Assembly: GCA_963797015.1 (NCBI GenBank)
Contig: CAWCNV010000016.1
Location: 124,001 to 188,000, forward strand
Direction of reading: 5' to 3'
Length of the DNA: 64,000 bases
Origin: JBBPZA01 sp963797015
Lineage (GTDB): Bacteria > Actinomycetota > Thermoleophilia > Solirubrobacterales > Solirubrobacteraceae
Below are positions 41,783 through 49,798 of this stretch, in pieces; within the stretch, counting starts at the first letter, position 1; every line of letters begins with the position of its first letter. The position numbers and the translations under genes were made by a program. The notes beneath the pieces are model-generated. The model saw nothing but the letters and a program-made list of their open reading frames with translations, did not search any database and was not told the DNA's origin.

Positions 41783-42772
41783 GTGAGCTCCAACTGCGCG
41801 ATAGAGGTCGAAGGACTGCGCAAGTCATATGGCGAGGTCGCCGCTCTATGCGGCGTGGACTTCGCCGCCCCCGCCGGCTCGATCCTGGGTCTGCTGGGAC
41901 CCAACGGCGCCGGCAAGACGACCGCGGTGCGGATCCTCAGCACGCTCCTGCGCCCTGACTCGGGCACGGCCCGCGTCGCCGGCCTGGACGTCGTGCGCGA
42001 CGCGCCCGCCCTGCGCGCGCGCATCGGGCTCGCGGGCCAGTACGCCGCCGTCGACGAGAACCTCACCGGAGCCGAGAACCTCGAGATGGTGGGCAGGCTG
42101 TATCACCTCGGGCGCGGTCCCTCGCGCATCCGCGCCCGCGATTTGCTGGAGCGCTTCGAGCTCGACCAGGCCGCGACCCGACTCGTGCGGACGTACTCCG
42201 GGGGCATGCGGCGCCGGCTCGACCTCGCTGCGGCGCTGGTCGCCCGCCCACCCGTACTGTTCCTCGACGAGCCCACCACGGGCCTGGACCCGCGCAGCCG
42301 GATCGGGCTGTGGGAGACGATCGAGGCGCGCGTCGCCGCGGGCACGACCGTCCTGCTCACGACCCAGTACCTGGACGAGGCCGACCGGCTCGCCGACCGC
42401 ATCGCCGTGATCGACCACGGCCGGGTGATCGCGGATGGGACGTCCGACGAGCTCAAGGACCGTGTCGGCGGCGAGCGGATCGAGGTCGCGCTCGAGGATC
42501 GCGAAGACGTCGACGCCGCGATCGCCGCGCTGGCGCAGGTCGGCGACGACCCCGCATGCGAGGACGGCTTGGTGCGCGTGTCGCCGCGCGAGCGGCGCGG
42601 CGCGATCGCCGAGGCGATCCGGCGACTGGACGACGCCGGCGTCGGGATCGCCGACGTGGCCGTTCGGCGGCCGACGCTCGACGACGTCTTCCTGCAGCTC
42701 ACGGGCCACGCCGCCGAGGAGCGCGAGGAAGCCGAGCGCGAGCAGCGGGAACGGGAGGTGGCGCGGACGTGA
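41783..42772 (+). CDS. ABC-2 exporter ATPase, DrrA-like
   Basis: A 329-residue ATPase of the DrrA/antibiotic-resistance subfamily. Walker A GPNGAGKTT, signature YSGGMRRRLDLAAAL, Walker B PVLFLDEPTTGLDP and the H-loop-position LTTQYLDEAD (Gln in place of the usual His, common in DrrA) are all present. The C-terminal extension after residue 230 is the DUF4162-type domain (VALEDREDVDAAI...RRPTLDDVFLQLTGHAA). It should energise the permease encoded next (TGATG overlap). It exports drugs or lipids; the substrate is unknown. Confidence 0.94.
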   Translation: MSSNCAIEVEGLRKSYGEVAALCGVDFAAPAGSILGLLGPNGAGKTTAVRILSTLLRPDSGTARVAGLDVVRDAPALRARIGLAGQYAAVDENLTGAENLEMVGRLYHLGRGPSRIRARDLLERFELDQAATRLVRTYSGGMRRRLDLAAALVARPPVLFLDEPTTGLDPRSRIGLWETIEARVAAGTTVLLTTQYLDEADRLADRIAVIDHGRVIADGTSDELKDRVGGERIEVALEDREDVDAAIAALAQVGDDPACEDGLVRVSPRERRGAIAEAIRRLDDAGVGIADVAVRRPTLDDVFLQLTGHAAEEREEAEREQREREVART

Positions 42773-43545
42773 TGCGGCGACTCGCCTATTCGGCGTCCGA
42801 CACGCTGGTGCTCACGCGGCGCAACGTGCTGCGCATCCCGCGCCAGCCCGACCTCCTGATCTCGTTCACGGTCCAGCCGATCATGTTCGTGGTGCTGTTC
42901 GTGTACGTGTTCGGCGGCGCGATCAAGACGCCGGGCTACGACTACGTCGACTTCCTGATGCCGGGGATCATCGCCCAGACGATGGCTTTCGGCGGATCCG
43001 TGAGCGCGCTCGGGCTCTCCGACGACCTGCGCAAGGGGCTGATCGACCGCTTCCGCTCGCTGCCGATGTCACGTGCGGCCGTGCTCGCGGGGCGGACCCT
43101 GGCGGACGTCGCCACCAACGCGGTCGCCCTCGTGATCATGGTGGCGGTCGGGCTGCTCGTCGGCTTCTCGTTCTCGACCAACGTGCTCGAGATCGCGGCC
43201 GGCGTCGCGCTCCTGCTGCTGTTCGGCTACGCGTTCTCGTGGATGTTCGCGTTCGTCGGGCTGACCGCGGCCTCGCCCGAGTCCGCCCAGGCCATCGGCT
43301 TCATCGTGCTCTTTCCCATCACCTTCGCCTCCTCGGCGTTCGTGCCCGTGGACTCAATGCCCGCCGGCGTGAAGGAGTTCGCCGAGGTCAACCCGTTCTC
43401 GACGGTGGTCGACGCGCTGCGCGCGCTCTGGCTGGGCGCGCCGGCGGGCAACGATGTGTGGGGCGCGGTGGTGTGGTCGGTCGGACTCATCGCGGTCTTC
43501 TCGGCGCTGTCGGTCTCCCGCTACCGGCGCGCGGTCAGCCGCTGA
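42772..43545 (+). CDS. ABC-2 type exporter permease
   Basis: A 257-residue ABC-2 permease with six helices. The conserved core PQPIMFVVLFVYVFGGAI-like segment (VQPIMFVVLFVYVFGG), DDLRKGLIDRFRSLPMSRAAVLAGR and ITFASSAFVPVDSMPAGVKEFAEVNPFSTVVDALR match DrrB-type permeases. The ATG at 42772 overlaps the ATPase stop by one base; GTG at 42769 is an alternative start. It forms the exporter with the preceding ATPase and separates DUF1385 from prfA. Confidence 0.93.
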   Translation: MRRLAYSASDTLVLTRRNVLRIPRQPDLLISFTVQPIMFVVLFVYVFGGAIKTPGYDYVDFLMPGIIAQTMAFGGSVSALGLSDDLRKGLIDRFRSLPMSRAAVLAGRTLADVATNAVALVIMVAVGLLVGFSFSTNVLEIAAGVALLLLFGYAFSWMFAFVGLTAASPESAQAIGFIVLFPITFASSAFVPVDSMPAGVKEFAEVNPFSTVVDALRALWLGAPAGNDVWGAVVWSVGLIAVFSALSVSRYRRAVSR

Positions 43546-43562
43546 GCAGGCGCAGCCCCGCC

Positions 43563-43568
43563 TAGACT
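43563..43568 (+). promoter_or_regulatory. -10 box TAGACT of prfA
   Basis: TAGACT ends 10 nt before the ATG at 43579; the same hexamer precedes three other starts in this window. Confidence 0.45.
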
Positions 43569-43578
43569 CCTCGGCCCC

Positions 43579-44631
43579 ATGGTCGAGCAGCTCGTCGAGC
43601 AGATCGAGTCGCGCTTCGCGGCGCTGGAGCGCGAGTTCTCCGACCCCGCGGTGACCGCGGACCGGCGGCGCTATGCCGAGGTCGGGCGCGCCTACCGCGA
43701 GCTCGAGCCCGCCGCGCGGCTCGCGGCCGAGTGGCGGCGGGCGACGAGCGACGCCGACGGGGCGCGCGAGCTCCTCGGCGAGGACTCGTCTGACGCCGAC
43801 GTACGCGAGATGCTGCGCGCGGCCGAGGAGCGGCTTGCCGAGCTCGAGGAGGAGATCCGGCTCGCGATGGTCGAGCGCGATCCGAGCGACGACAAGAACG
43901 TCATCGTCGAGGTGCGCCCGGGAGCGGGTGGGGAGGAGGCCGGGCTGTTCGGCGGTGACCTCTACCGGATGCTCACGCGCTACGCCGAGCAGCGCGGGTT
44001 CTCGACCGAGCCGCTGTCGGTGGGCGACGGCGATTACACGTTCGCGATCAAGGGCGAGGGTGCCTACTCGGTGTTCAAGCACGAGGGCGGCACCCATCGC
44101 GTCCAGCGCGTGCCCGAGACCGAGTCCCAGGGCCGCATCCACACCTCGACCGCGACTGTGGCCGTGCTGCCCGAGGCCGAGGACGTCGACGTCGAGATCG
44201 ATCCCAACGACCTGCAGGTGGACGTCTACCGCTCGTCGGGGCCGGGAGGCCAATCGGTCAACACGACCGACTCGGCGGTGCGGGTCACACACAAGCCGAC
44301 CGGCGTGGTGGTCTCGATGCAGGACGAGAAGTCCCAGCTCCAGAACCGCGAGCGCGCGATGCGCGTGCTGCGCGCGCGGCTGCTCGAGCGAAAGCTCGCC
44401 GAGCAGCAGGCCGAGCTCGCGGCCGATCGCCGCTCGCAGGTCGGCACCGGCGATCGCGCGGAGAAGATCCGGACCTACAACTTCCCCCAGGACCGCGTGA
44501 CCGACCACCGCATCAAGGTCACGCTCTCCAATCTTGACGCAATCCTCGCGGGCAACCTGGGCGAGCTGACCGCGGCCCTGCAGGACGACGAGAAGCGCCG
44601 CCGGCTCGAGCTGCAGACGGCGGAGGGGTGA
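43579..44631 (+). CDS. prfA: Peptide chain release factor 1
   Basis: A 350-residue class I release factor. The catalytic GGQ is at residues 223-225 (SSGPGGQSVNTTDSAVR), and the codon-reading PxT motif is RVPETESQGRIHTS, where Pro-x-Thr identifies RF1 (UAA/UAG) rather than RF2. It ends protein synthesis at UAG, the stop used by many genes here. Its last codons overlap prmC in GTGA, and PrmC methylates the GGQ glutamine, so the enzyme and its target are co-translated. Confidence 0.97.
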   Translation: MVEQLVEQIESRFAALEREFSDPAVTADRRRYAEVGRAYRELEPAARLAAEWRRATSDADGARELLGEDSSDADVREMLRAAEERLAELEEEIRLAMVERDPSDDKNVIVEVRPGAGGEEAGLFGGDLYRMLTRYAEQRGFSTEPLSVGDGDYTFAIKGEGAYSVFKHEGGTHRVQRVPETESQGRIHTSTATVAVLPEAEDVDVEIDPNDLQVDVYRSSGPGGQSVNTTDSAVRVTHKPTGVVVSMQDEKSQLQNRERAMRVLRARLLERKLAEQQAELAADRRSQVGTGDRAEKIRTYNFPQDRVTDHRIKVTLSNLDAILAGNLGELTAALQDDEKRRRLELQTAEG

Positions 44632-45503
44632 GCGAGGCGTCGCGCGGGCATCGCGGCGTGGCGTCCGCGCGGGCCCTGCGCGGCGTCAGCGTCCGCGACG
44701 CGCTCGACAGCGCGACGATCCCGCTGCGGGGGGCGGGCATCGAGACGGCCGCGCTCGACGCGCAGCTGCTGGTCGCCGATGCGCTCGGCGTCGGCCGCGA
44801 GGCGCTGTTCCTCGATCCCGACTGCGAGCTCGACGGACCGGCCACGCGGCGACTGCAGGCGGCCGTGAGGCGGCGGGCGATCGACCGCGAGCCGCTGGCC
44901 TACATCCTCGGGCGCAGGGGGTTCCGTCACATCGGGCTCGCGGTCGATGCCCGCGTGCTCGTGCCGAGGCCGGAGACGGAGCTGCTCGTCGAGGCCGCGC
45001 TGGGGCTGGCGAAGGGGACGAGGGTCGTCGACGTCGGGACGGGCAGCGGCGCGGTCGCGCTCGCGCTCAAGCACGAGCGCCCCGACCTCGAAGTCGTCGC
45101 GACCGACGTCGATCCCGACGCGATCGCGGTCGCACGCGACAACGCGCGGCGGCTCGGCCTCGAGGTGGGCGTCCTGGAGGGCGATCTGCTCGACCCGCTC
45201 GACCTGCCGGTGGACGCCGTGGTGAGCAACCCGCCCTACGTGGCCGACGGGGAATGGGGCTCGCTCGCCCCCGAGATCACCCGCCACGAGCCGCGCCGCG
45301 CGCTGCTCGGGGGCGAGGACGGGCTCGAGGTCATCCGCCGGCTGATTCCGGCGGCGGCCGCGCTCGCTCCCTTCGTCGCATTGGAAGTGGGGGCCGGCCA
45401 GGCGGCGGAGGTCGCGAGCCTGATGCATGCGGCCGGGCTGACGCGCGCGGACGCACGTAGTGATCTGGCCGGGATCGAGCGCGTGGTGGTCGGCCGGCGT
45501 TGA
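44628..45503 (+). CDS. prmC: Release factor glutamine methyltransferase
   Basis: A 291-residue N5-glutamine methyltransferase. The SAM-binding motif is VVDVGTGSGAVALALKHE and the catalytic NPPY is in AVVSNPPYVADG. The N-terminal helical bundle (ARALRGVSVRDALDSATIPL) recognises the release factor. It modifies Gln225 of the RF1 encoded just upstream. GTG at 44628 overlaps prfA; its own stop overlaps tsaC in TTGA. Confidence 0.96.
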   Translation: MSEASRGHRGVASARALRGVSVRDALDSATIPLRGAGIETAALDAQLLVADALGVGREALFLDPDCELDGPATRRLQAAVRRRAIDREPLAYILGRRGFRHIGLAVDARVLVPRPETELLVEAALGLAKGTRVVDVGTGSGAVALALKHERPDLEVVATDVDPDAIAVARDNARRLGLEVGVLEGDLLDPLDLPVDAVVSNPPYVADGEWGSLAPEITRHEPRRALLGGEDGLEVIRRLIPAAAALAPFVALEVGAGQAAEVASLMHAAGLTRADARSDLAGIERVVVGRR

Positions 45504-46120
45504 TCACCCCCGACGACGCCGCCACCTTCGAACGCTGCATGGCGGTGGGCGGCGTGGCGGTGTTCCCGGCCGACACCGTCTACGGCCTGGCCTGCGACCC
45601 GGCCACCGACGGGGCGGTCCGGCGGCTGTACGCGCTCAAGGGGCGACGGCCCGACAAGCCGGCAGCGGTGATGTTCTTCGGCCGCGAGCTGGCGCTGGAT
45701 GCGCTGCCCGAGCTCCCCGCGGGCACCCGCGCCGCGCTCGAGCGCCTGCTCCCGGGTGCGGTCACGGTGCTGCTGCCCAACCCGGCGCGTCGCTTCCCGC
45801 TCGCCTGTGGCCCCGAGCCCGAGACGCTGGGCCTGCGCGTGCCGTCGCTGCCCGAGCCGCTGGCGCCGCTCGCCGCGGTCCGCTGGCCGGTGCTGCAGTC
45901 ATCGGCCAACCAGTCCGGGGGCGCCGACGCGCGTCGCGTAGAGGACGTACCGGAGCCGATCCGCGCCGCCGCCGACCTCGTCCTCGATGGGGGCGAGCTC
46001 CCGGGGATCGCTTCGACGGTGCTCGATTTGCGCGATTACGCCTCCCGCGGCACGTGGTCGGTCGTGCGCGAGGGGGAGGTCCCGACGGAGCGGATAGCAG
46101 CGCTCTTGGCTGGTCGCTAG
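45500..46120 (+). CDS. tsaC: L-threonylcarbamoyladenylate synthase
   Basis: A 206-residue YrdC/Sua5-domain protein. It has VFPADTVYGLACDP, the KGRRPDKPAAVMFF substrate loop, LPGAVTVLLPNP and SSANQSGGADA, all conserved in TsaC. It makes threonylcarbamoyl-AMP for the t6A37 modification of tRNAs reading ANN codons. It lacks the C-terminal Sua5 domain. The start is TTG at 45500, overlapping prmC in TTGA; a TTG start is unusual but sits in a well-conserved operon position. Confidence 0.95.
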   Translation: MITPDDAATFERCMAVGGVAVFPADTVYGLACDPATDGAVRRLYALKGRRPDKPAAVMFFGRELALDALPELPAGTRAALERLLPGAVTVLLPNPARRFPLACGPEPETLGLRVPSLPEPLAPLAAVRWPVLQSSANQSGGADARRVEDVPEPIRAAADLVLDGGELPGIASTVLDLRDYASRGTWSVVREGEVPTERIAALLAGR

Positions 46121-46123
46121 CGC

Positions 46124-46391
46124 GTCGCGGGCTCGGCCGCAGCTCCCGCATGCCCTCGGCGAGCGCGTCGGTCGCCTCGTCGACGAGGGCGAGCACGTCG
46201 CCCTTCCCGCCGTCCCTTTGCCAGAGCTCGAGGGCGGCGGACACGGCCGCGAGCAGCGCCGCGGCGATCACGCGCAGCTGCAGGTCGTCGGTCGGGACGC
46301 CCCGTGTCCGGGCGAGCACGTCGGTGACCAGCTCGACGCCCTGGGCCTGCTCGGCGTCGAATCGCGCCCTCAGCTCATGGGGAAGTCGCGA
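46124..46391 (-). pseudogene. TetR-family regulator, C-terminal remnant
   Basis: The minus strand encodes SRLPHELRARFDAEQAQGVE, then LVTDVLARTRGVPTDDLQLRVIAAALLAAVSAALELWQRDGG and LVDEATDALAEGMREL (quoted in parts), which is the usual ligand-domain end of mycofactocin-type TetR regulators. The helix-turn-helix half is missing, no stop follows at the natural end (the frame runs on into tsaC antisense), and no start or ribosome site is present. It looks like a decayed regulator lying between tsaC and padR. Confidence 0.55.
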
Positions 46392-46471
46392 CCACGGCGG
46401 CCGACGGTGAGCTCGGCTACCGGCCGCGCCGGGGGCTCGCGCGCGGATTGGACCGGTTGGGCGACGAGCGC

Positions 46472-46978
46472 TCAGCCGCCCTCGGCGAGGCGGCTCCAGA
46501 ACGCGACCCACTCGCGCTCGTGGGCGATGCCCGCGTCGAGTGAGGCGACCATGCCGGGTGGGGCGTCGCGAGGGCCTGTGGCGCGCAGGCTCTCGTATTC
46601 CTCGAGCCTCGCCCGGTGGGCGGCGACCTGGCCTGCGGCCAGCGCGGCCGGGTCGGCGCCGAAGAAGAGCTTGAGCAGGCCGAGGTCGCGCAGCTCGGTG
46701 GGCTCGGGGTGGACGTCGCGGCGCCACTCTTCGAGCGCCTCGCGGCCGGCGTCCGTGAGCCGGTAGCGCCGCCGTCGCCGGCCGCCGCGCTCGCGCTCCT
46801 CGTCCAGGTAGCCGGCCTGCGCGAGCCGCGCTGGCTCGGCGTAGAGCTGGGAGTGCTGCAGCGACCAGAAGTTCCCGACCGAGGCACCGACCGCGCGCTT
46901 GAGGTCGTACGGGGTCGCCTCGCCGGCCGCCTCGAGCAGCCCGAGCACGATGTAGGAGGTTGGTGTGAGCCGTGTCAC
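46472..46978 (-). CDS. PadR-family transcriptional regulator
   Basis: A 168-residue PadR repressor. The winged-helix domain starts VTRLTPTSYIVLGLLEAAGEATPYDLKRAVGASVGNFWSLQHSQLYAEPARLAQAG (quoted for identification in parts: SYIVLGLLE, TPYDLKRAV, FWSLQHSQLY) and has the basic wing RGGRRRRRYRLTDAGREAL. The C-terminal half is the dimerisation helix pair. It is divergent from the carotenoid oxygenase, and a perfect 13-bp dyad lies 9 bp before its GTG. It probably represses both itself and the oxygenase in response to a small hydrophobic ligand. Confidence 0.9.
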   Translation of the reverse strand: MTRLTPTSYIVLGLLEAAGEATPYDLKRAVGASVGNFWSLQHSQLYAEPARLAQAGYLDEERERGGRRRRRYRLTDAGREALEEWRRDVHPEPTELRDLGLLKLFFGADPAALAAGQVAAHRARLEEYESLRATGPRDAPPGMVASLDAGIAHEREWVAFWSRLAEGG

Positions 46979-47007
46979 TTGCGATAGTCCAACTTGGACG
47001 GTATAAC
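46979..47007 (+). promoter_or_regulatory. Promoter of the carotenoid oxygenase gene
   Basis: TTGCGA (46979-46984) and TATAAC (47002-47007) are exactly 17 bp apart, and the spacer contains the PadR-type operator. Transcription would start near 47014, leaving a leader of about 195 nt. Confidence 0.58.
46987..46999. promoter_or_regulatory. PadR-type operator GTCCAACTTGGAC
   Basis: A perfect 13-bp palindrome within the -35/-10 spacer of the oxygenase promoter and close to the padR start, ideally placed for dual repression. Confidence 0.68.
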
Positions 47008-47052
47008 TTGGCCTGTCCATCCAATCACACCCCCGACGGCCGCGCGCGGGGG

Positions 47053-47188
47053 CGCACCGAGCGGATCCGCTCCGCGCGGTCCGGCCGCACCGAGCAGATC
47101 CGCTCTGCACGGTCCGCTCCGCGCGGTCCGGCCGCACCGAGCGGATCCGCTCTGCACGGTCCGGCTGCATCGAGCGGACGCGCCGGGG
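47053..47188 (+). repeat. 33-bp tandem repeat in the oxygenase leader
   Basis: Units CGCACCGAGCGGATCCGCTC followed by a CGCGCGGTCCGGC or TGCACGGTCCGGC end start at 47053, 47086 and 47133, with a partial unit at 47115-47132 and a degenerate one from 47166. The core GAGCGGATCCGCTC is a perfect palindrome. It lies in the untranslated leader. Confidence 0.78.
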
Positions 47189-47208
47189 ACTTCGACCGAG
47201 AGGCGACG

Positions 47209-48624
47209 ATGGCGACCACCGCACCGGCCCGCACCGACCACCGACTCGGCTTCACCACCCTGCACCGCGAGGTCTCGCTCGACCGGCTGCCGCTCAGCGG
47301 CGAGCTGCCGCCGTGGCTGCACGGCAGCCTGCTGCGCACCGGGCCGGCCGCGTTCGAGGCCGGCGGTCCGCCCCTGCGCCACTGGTTCGACGGCCTGGCC
47401 ATGCTGCACGCGTTCTCGTTCGCCGACGGCCAGGTCGCCTACGCGAACCGCTGGCTTCACAGCGATGCCTGGAAGCAGGCCCGGCGAGGCGAGATGTCGC
47501 TGGGCGAGTTCGGGACCGACCCCTGCCGCTCGATCTTCCGCCGCGCGATGAGCATGTTCTCGCCGGGGGCGACCGACAACGCGAACGTGAACGTCACGCG
47601 CCTGGGGGACCGCTTCCTGGCCATGACCGAGACGCCGATGCCGATCGAGTTCGACCCGCGCACGCTGGAGACGATCGGCCACGCGCCGGTGGCGGCCAAG
47701 GGCGACGGGCAGCTCACGACGGCCCATCCGCACCTCGACCACCGCAACGGCGCACTGCTCAACTACGCCACGCGTTTCTCGCGCACGAGCGCCTACCGCG
47801 TCTACGCACGCCGCGCCGACGAGGCGAAGCGCCGCGTGCTGGCCTCGATCAAGACGCGGCGGCCCTCCTACATGCACTCGTTCGGGATGACCGAGCGCCA
47901 CGTCGTGCTCGTCGAGTTCCCGCTCGTCGTCGACCCGCTGCGGCTCGCATTCGGCGGGCGGGCGTTCATCGAGAACTACCGCTGGGAGCCCGAACGGGGC
48001 ACCCGCATCCACCTCGTGCCGCTCGACGGCGGCGAGCCGCTCGGGCCGTTCGTCACCGAGCCGTTCTTCTGCTTCCACCACATCAACGCGTACGAGGATG
48101 ACGGCGACGTCCACGTCGACATGTGCACCTACGAGGACTCGTCGATCATCGACGCGCTCTATCTCGATCCGCTGCGGGCTGGCGCCGAGCTGCCCGACAA
48201 CCGGCCCCGGCGCCTTACGGTCCCGCTCGGCGGAGGCGCCGTGCGCTCCGACCAGCTCTCAGACACCAACCTCGAGCTGCCGCGCATCAACTACCACGGG
48301 CACAACGGCCGGCCTTACCGCCACGTCTGGGGCGTCCGGGCCGACGGGTCGTGGCTCGACACCATCGTCAAGCTCGACGTCGAGACCGGCGAGCTCGCCG
48401 CCTGGGGCGAGGACGGCGTCTACCCGGGCGAGCCCGTGTTCGTGCCCGCGCCGAACGCCCGTACGGAGGACGACGGCGTGCTGCTGTCGGTGATCCTGGA
48501 CCCCGATCGGGGTACCTCCTCGCTACTGGTCCTCGACGCGCGGACGCTCGCCGAGCGCGCCCGCGCCGAGGTGCCCCACCACATCCCACACGGCTTCCAC
48601 GGTCAGTTCTACGGAGGGCTCTGA
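47209..48624 (+). CDS. Carotenoid cleavage oxygenase (RPE65 family)
   Basis: A 471-residue seven-bladed beta-propeller oxygenase. All four iron-binding His are visible: TAHPHLD, SYMHSFGMT, FCFHHINAYED and the C-terminal HGFHGQFYGG. The family cleaves C=C bonds of carotenoids, apocarotenoids or stilbenes with O2, without a need for added reductant. The N-terminal segment PLSGELPPWLHGSLLRTGPA is typical. ATG at 47209 has a GAGAGGCG ribosome site. It is probably controlled by the divergent PadR. No carotenoid synthesis genes are nearby, so the substrate may be imported or made elsewhere. Confidence 0.94.
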   Translation: MATTAPARTDHRLGFTTLHREVSLDRLPLSGELPPWLHGSLLRTGPAAFEAGGPPLRHWFDGLAMLHAFSFADGQVAYANRWLHSDAWKQARRGEMSLGEFGTDPCRSIFRRAMSMFSPGATDNANVNVTRLGDRFLAMTETPMPIEFDPRTLETIGHAPVAAKGDGQLTTAHPHLDHRNGALLNYATRFSRTSAYRVYARRADEAKRRVLASIKTRRPSYMHSFGMTERHVVLVEFPLVVDPLRLAFGGRAFIENYRWEPERGTRIHLVPLDGGEPLGPFVTEPFFCFHHINAYEDDGDVHVDMCTYEDSSIIDALYLDPLRAGAELPDNRPRRLTVPLGGGAVRSDQLSDTNLELPRINYHGHNGRPYRHVWGVRADGSWLDTIVKLDVETGELAAWGEDGVYPGEPVFVPAPNARTEDDGVLLSVILDPDRGTSSLLVLDARTLAERARAEVPHHIPHGFHGQFYGGL

Positions 48625-48626
48625 GC

Positions 48627-49004
48627 ATGTGCCACAGCCGGCGTCACCGTCATCACCGCCACCACACCCGCGACTCCCGGCGCGGGCCGGCCTCGCCGGC
48701 CGAGCCCGACGTGCGCGTCGCCGACGCGGATCGCGAGCACGCGATCACGCTCCTCGGGGACCACGCCGCCGCCGGGCGGCTCAGCGCCGAGGAGCTCGAC
48801 GAGCGCTCGGACCGCGTACTCGCGGCCCGCACCCGCGGCGAGCTCGACGCGCCGTTCGCGGACCTGCCGCCCGCTCGTGGGCGCGTCGGGGGCGCCCGCA
48901 GCTCGCGCGCGATGCGCGATCGCTACGTGCGGGCCAAGCTGTCGCTGGTCGCGGCGGGCGGCGCGGTCTGGGCCGCGTTCGCGGTCCTACACCACGTGGC
49001 CTGA
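48627..49004 (+). CDS. DUF1707 protein with His-rich N-terminus
   Basis: A 125-residue protein. Residues about 28-78 form the DUF1707 (SHOCT-like) domain: RVADADREHAITLLGDHAAAGRLSAEELDERSDRVL in pieces. One C-terminal helix (LVAAGGAVWAAFAVLHHVA) anchors it in the membrane. The N-terminus MCHSRRHRHHRHHTRDSRR is unusual, with seven His in 13 residues, and could bind metal. It follows the oxygenase by 2 nt with a GGAGGG site, so it is part of that operon. DUF1707 function is not established. Confidence 0.85.
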   Translation: MCHSRRHRHHRHHTRDSRRGPASPAEPDVRVADADREHAITLLGDHAAAGRLSAEELDERSDRVLAARTRGELDAPFADLPPARGRVGGARSSRAMRDRYVRAKLSLVAAGGAVWAAFAVLHHVA

Positions 49005-49021
49005 CCGCGCAGCGGGGCGGC

Positions 49022-49027
49022 TACGCT
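49022..49027 (+). promoter_or_regulatory. -10 box TACGCT
   Basis: TACGCT ends 6 nt before the GTG at 49034. Confidence 0.35.
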
Positions 49028-49033
49028 GCCCGG

Positions 49034-49798
49034 GTGAAGGCACGGTTGCGTTCCGCCGCGGGCGCCGGCACGCTCGGGCGCAGCGCGCTGACGCTGCTGC
49101 GGCCCGCCTCGCGCGACGTCTGGACAGTGCGCCGCCGCCTCGCGCGGCGCTACCTGCGGGGCGAGGGGCTCGAGGTCGGCGCATTGCACCGGCCGCTTGC
49201 GGTGCGGCGCGGCGTGCGCGTCCGCTACGTCGACCGCCACTCGGTGGATCAGCTGCGCGCGCACTACCCCGAGCTGCGCGACCACGACCTCGTCCCGGTC
49301 GACGTGATCGATGACGGCGAGACGCTCGCCACCGTGCCCGACGCCTCGGTGGACTTCGTCGTCGCCAACCACTTCCTCGAGCACACGCAGGATCCGATCG
49401 GGACCCTCGGCCACCACCTGCGCGTGCTGCGGCGCGGCGGGATCCTGTTCCTCGCCGTGCCCGACAAGCGCCGCACGTTCGACGCCGACCGGCCGGTCAC
49501 GCCGCTCGAGCACCTCGTCCGCGACCACGCCGAGGGCCCCGCGTGGTCGCGGCGTACCCACTTCGAGGAGTGGGCGGCACTCGTCGAGAGGGTCGCGCCC
49601 GCCGCGGTCGCCGAGCGTGCGCGCGAGCTCGAGAGCTACGACTACTCGATCCACTTCCACGTCTGGACGCCCACGACCTTCACCGCGCTGCTCGCCCATG
49701 CCGCCGCCCGGGAGCAGCTGCCGCTCGCCGTCGAGGCGCTGCAGAGCGTCCAGGAGGAGTTCGTGACCGTCCTGCGCAAGGACGGCCACGGGCCCTAG
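49034..49798 (+). CDS. SAM-dependent methyltransferase-like protein
   Basis: A 254-residue Methyltransf_11-type protein. It shows GLEVGALHRPLAV in place of the usual DxGxGxG motif I, then VDFVVANHFLEHTQDPIGTLGHHLRVLRRGGILFLAVPDKRRTFD, which is the strong post-motif signature. This variant is common among enzymes in polysaccharide or lipid clusters. Motif I is degenerate, so SAM binding should not be taken for granted. The gene ends in CTAG shared with the convergent Tim44-like gene. Confidence 0.82.
   Translation: MKARLRSAAGAGTLGRSALTLLRPASRDVWTVRRRLARRYLRGEGLEVGALHRPLAVRRGVRVRYVDRHSVDQLRAHYPELRDHDLVPVDVIDDGETLATVPDASVDFVVANHFLEHTQDPIGTLGHHLRVLRRGGILFLAVPDKRRTFDADRPVTPLEHLVRDHAEGPAWSRRTHFEEWAALVERVAPAAVAERARELESYDYSIHFHVWTPTTFTALLAHAAAREQLPLAVEALQSVQEEFVTVLRKDGHGP

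Noticed and set aside
47053..47188. Possible CRISPR array
   Set aside because: The 33-bp units are directly joined, with no unique spacers and no cas genes nearby.
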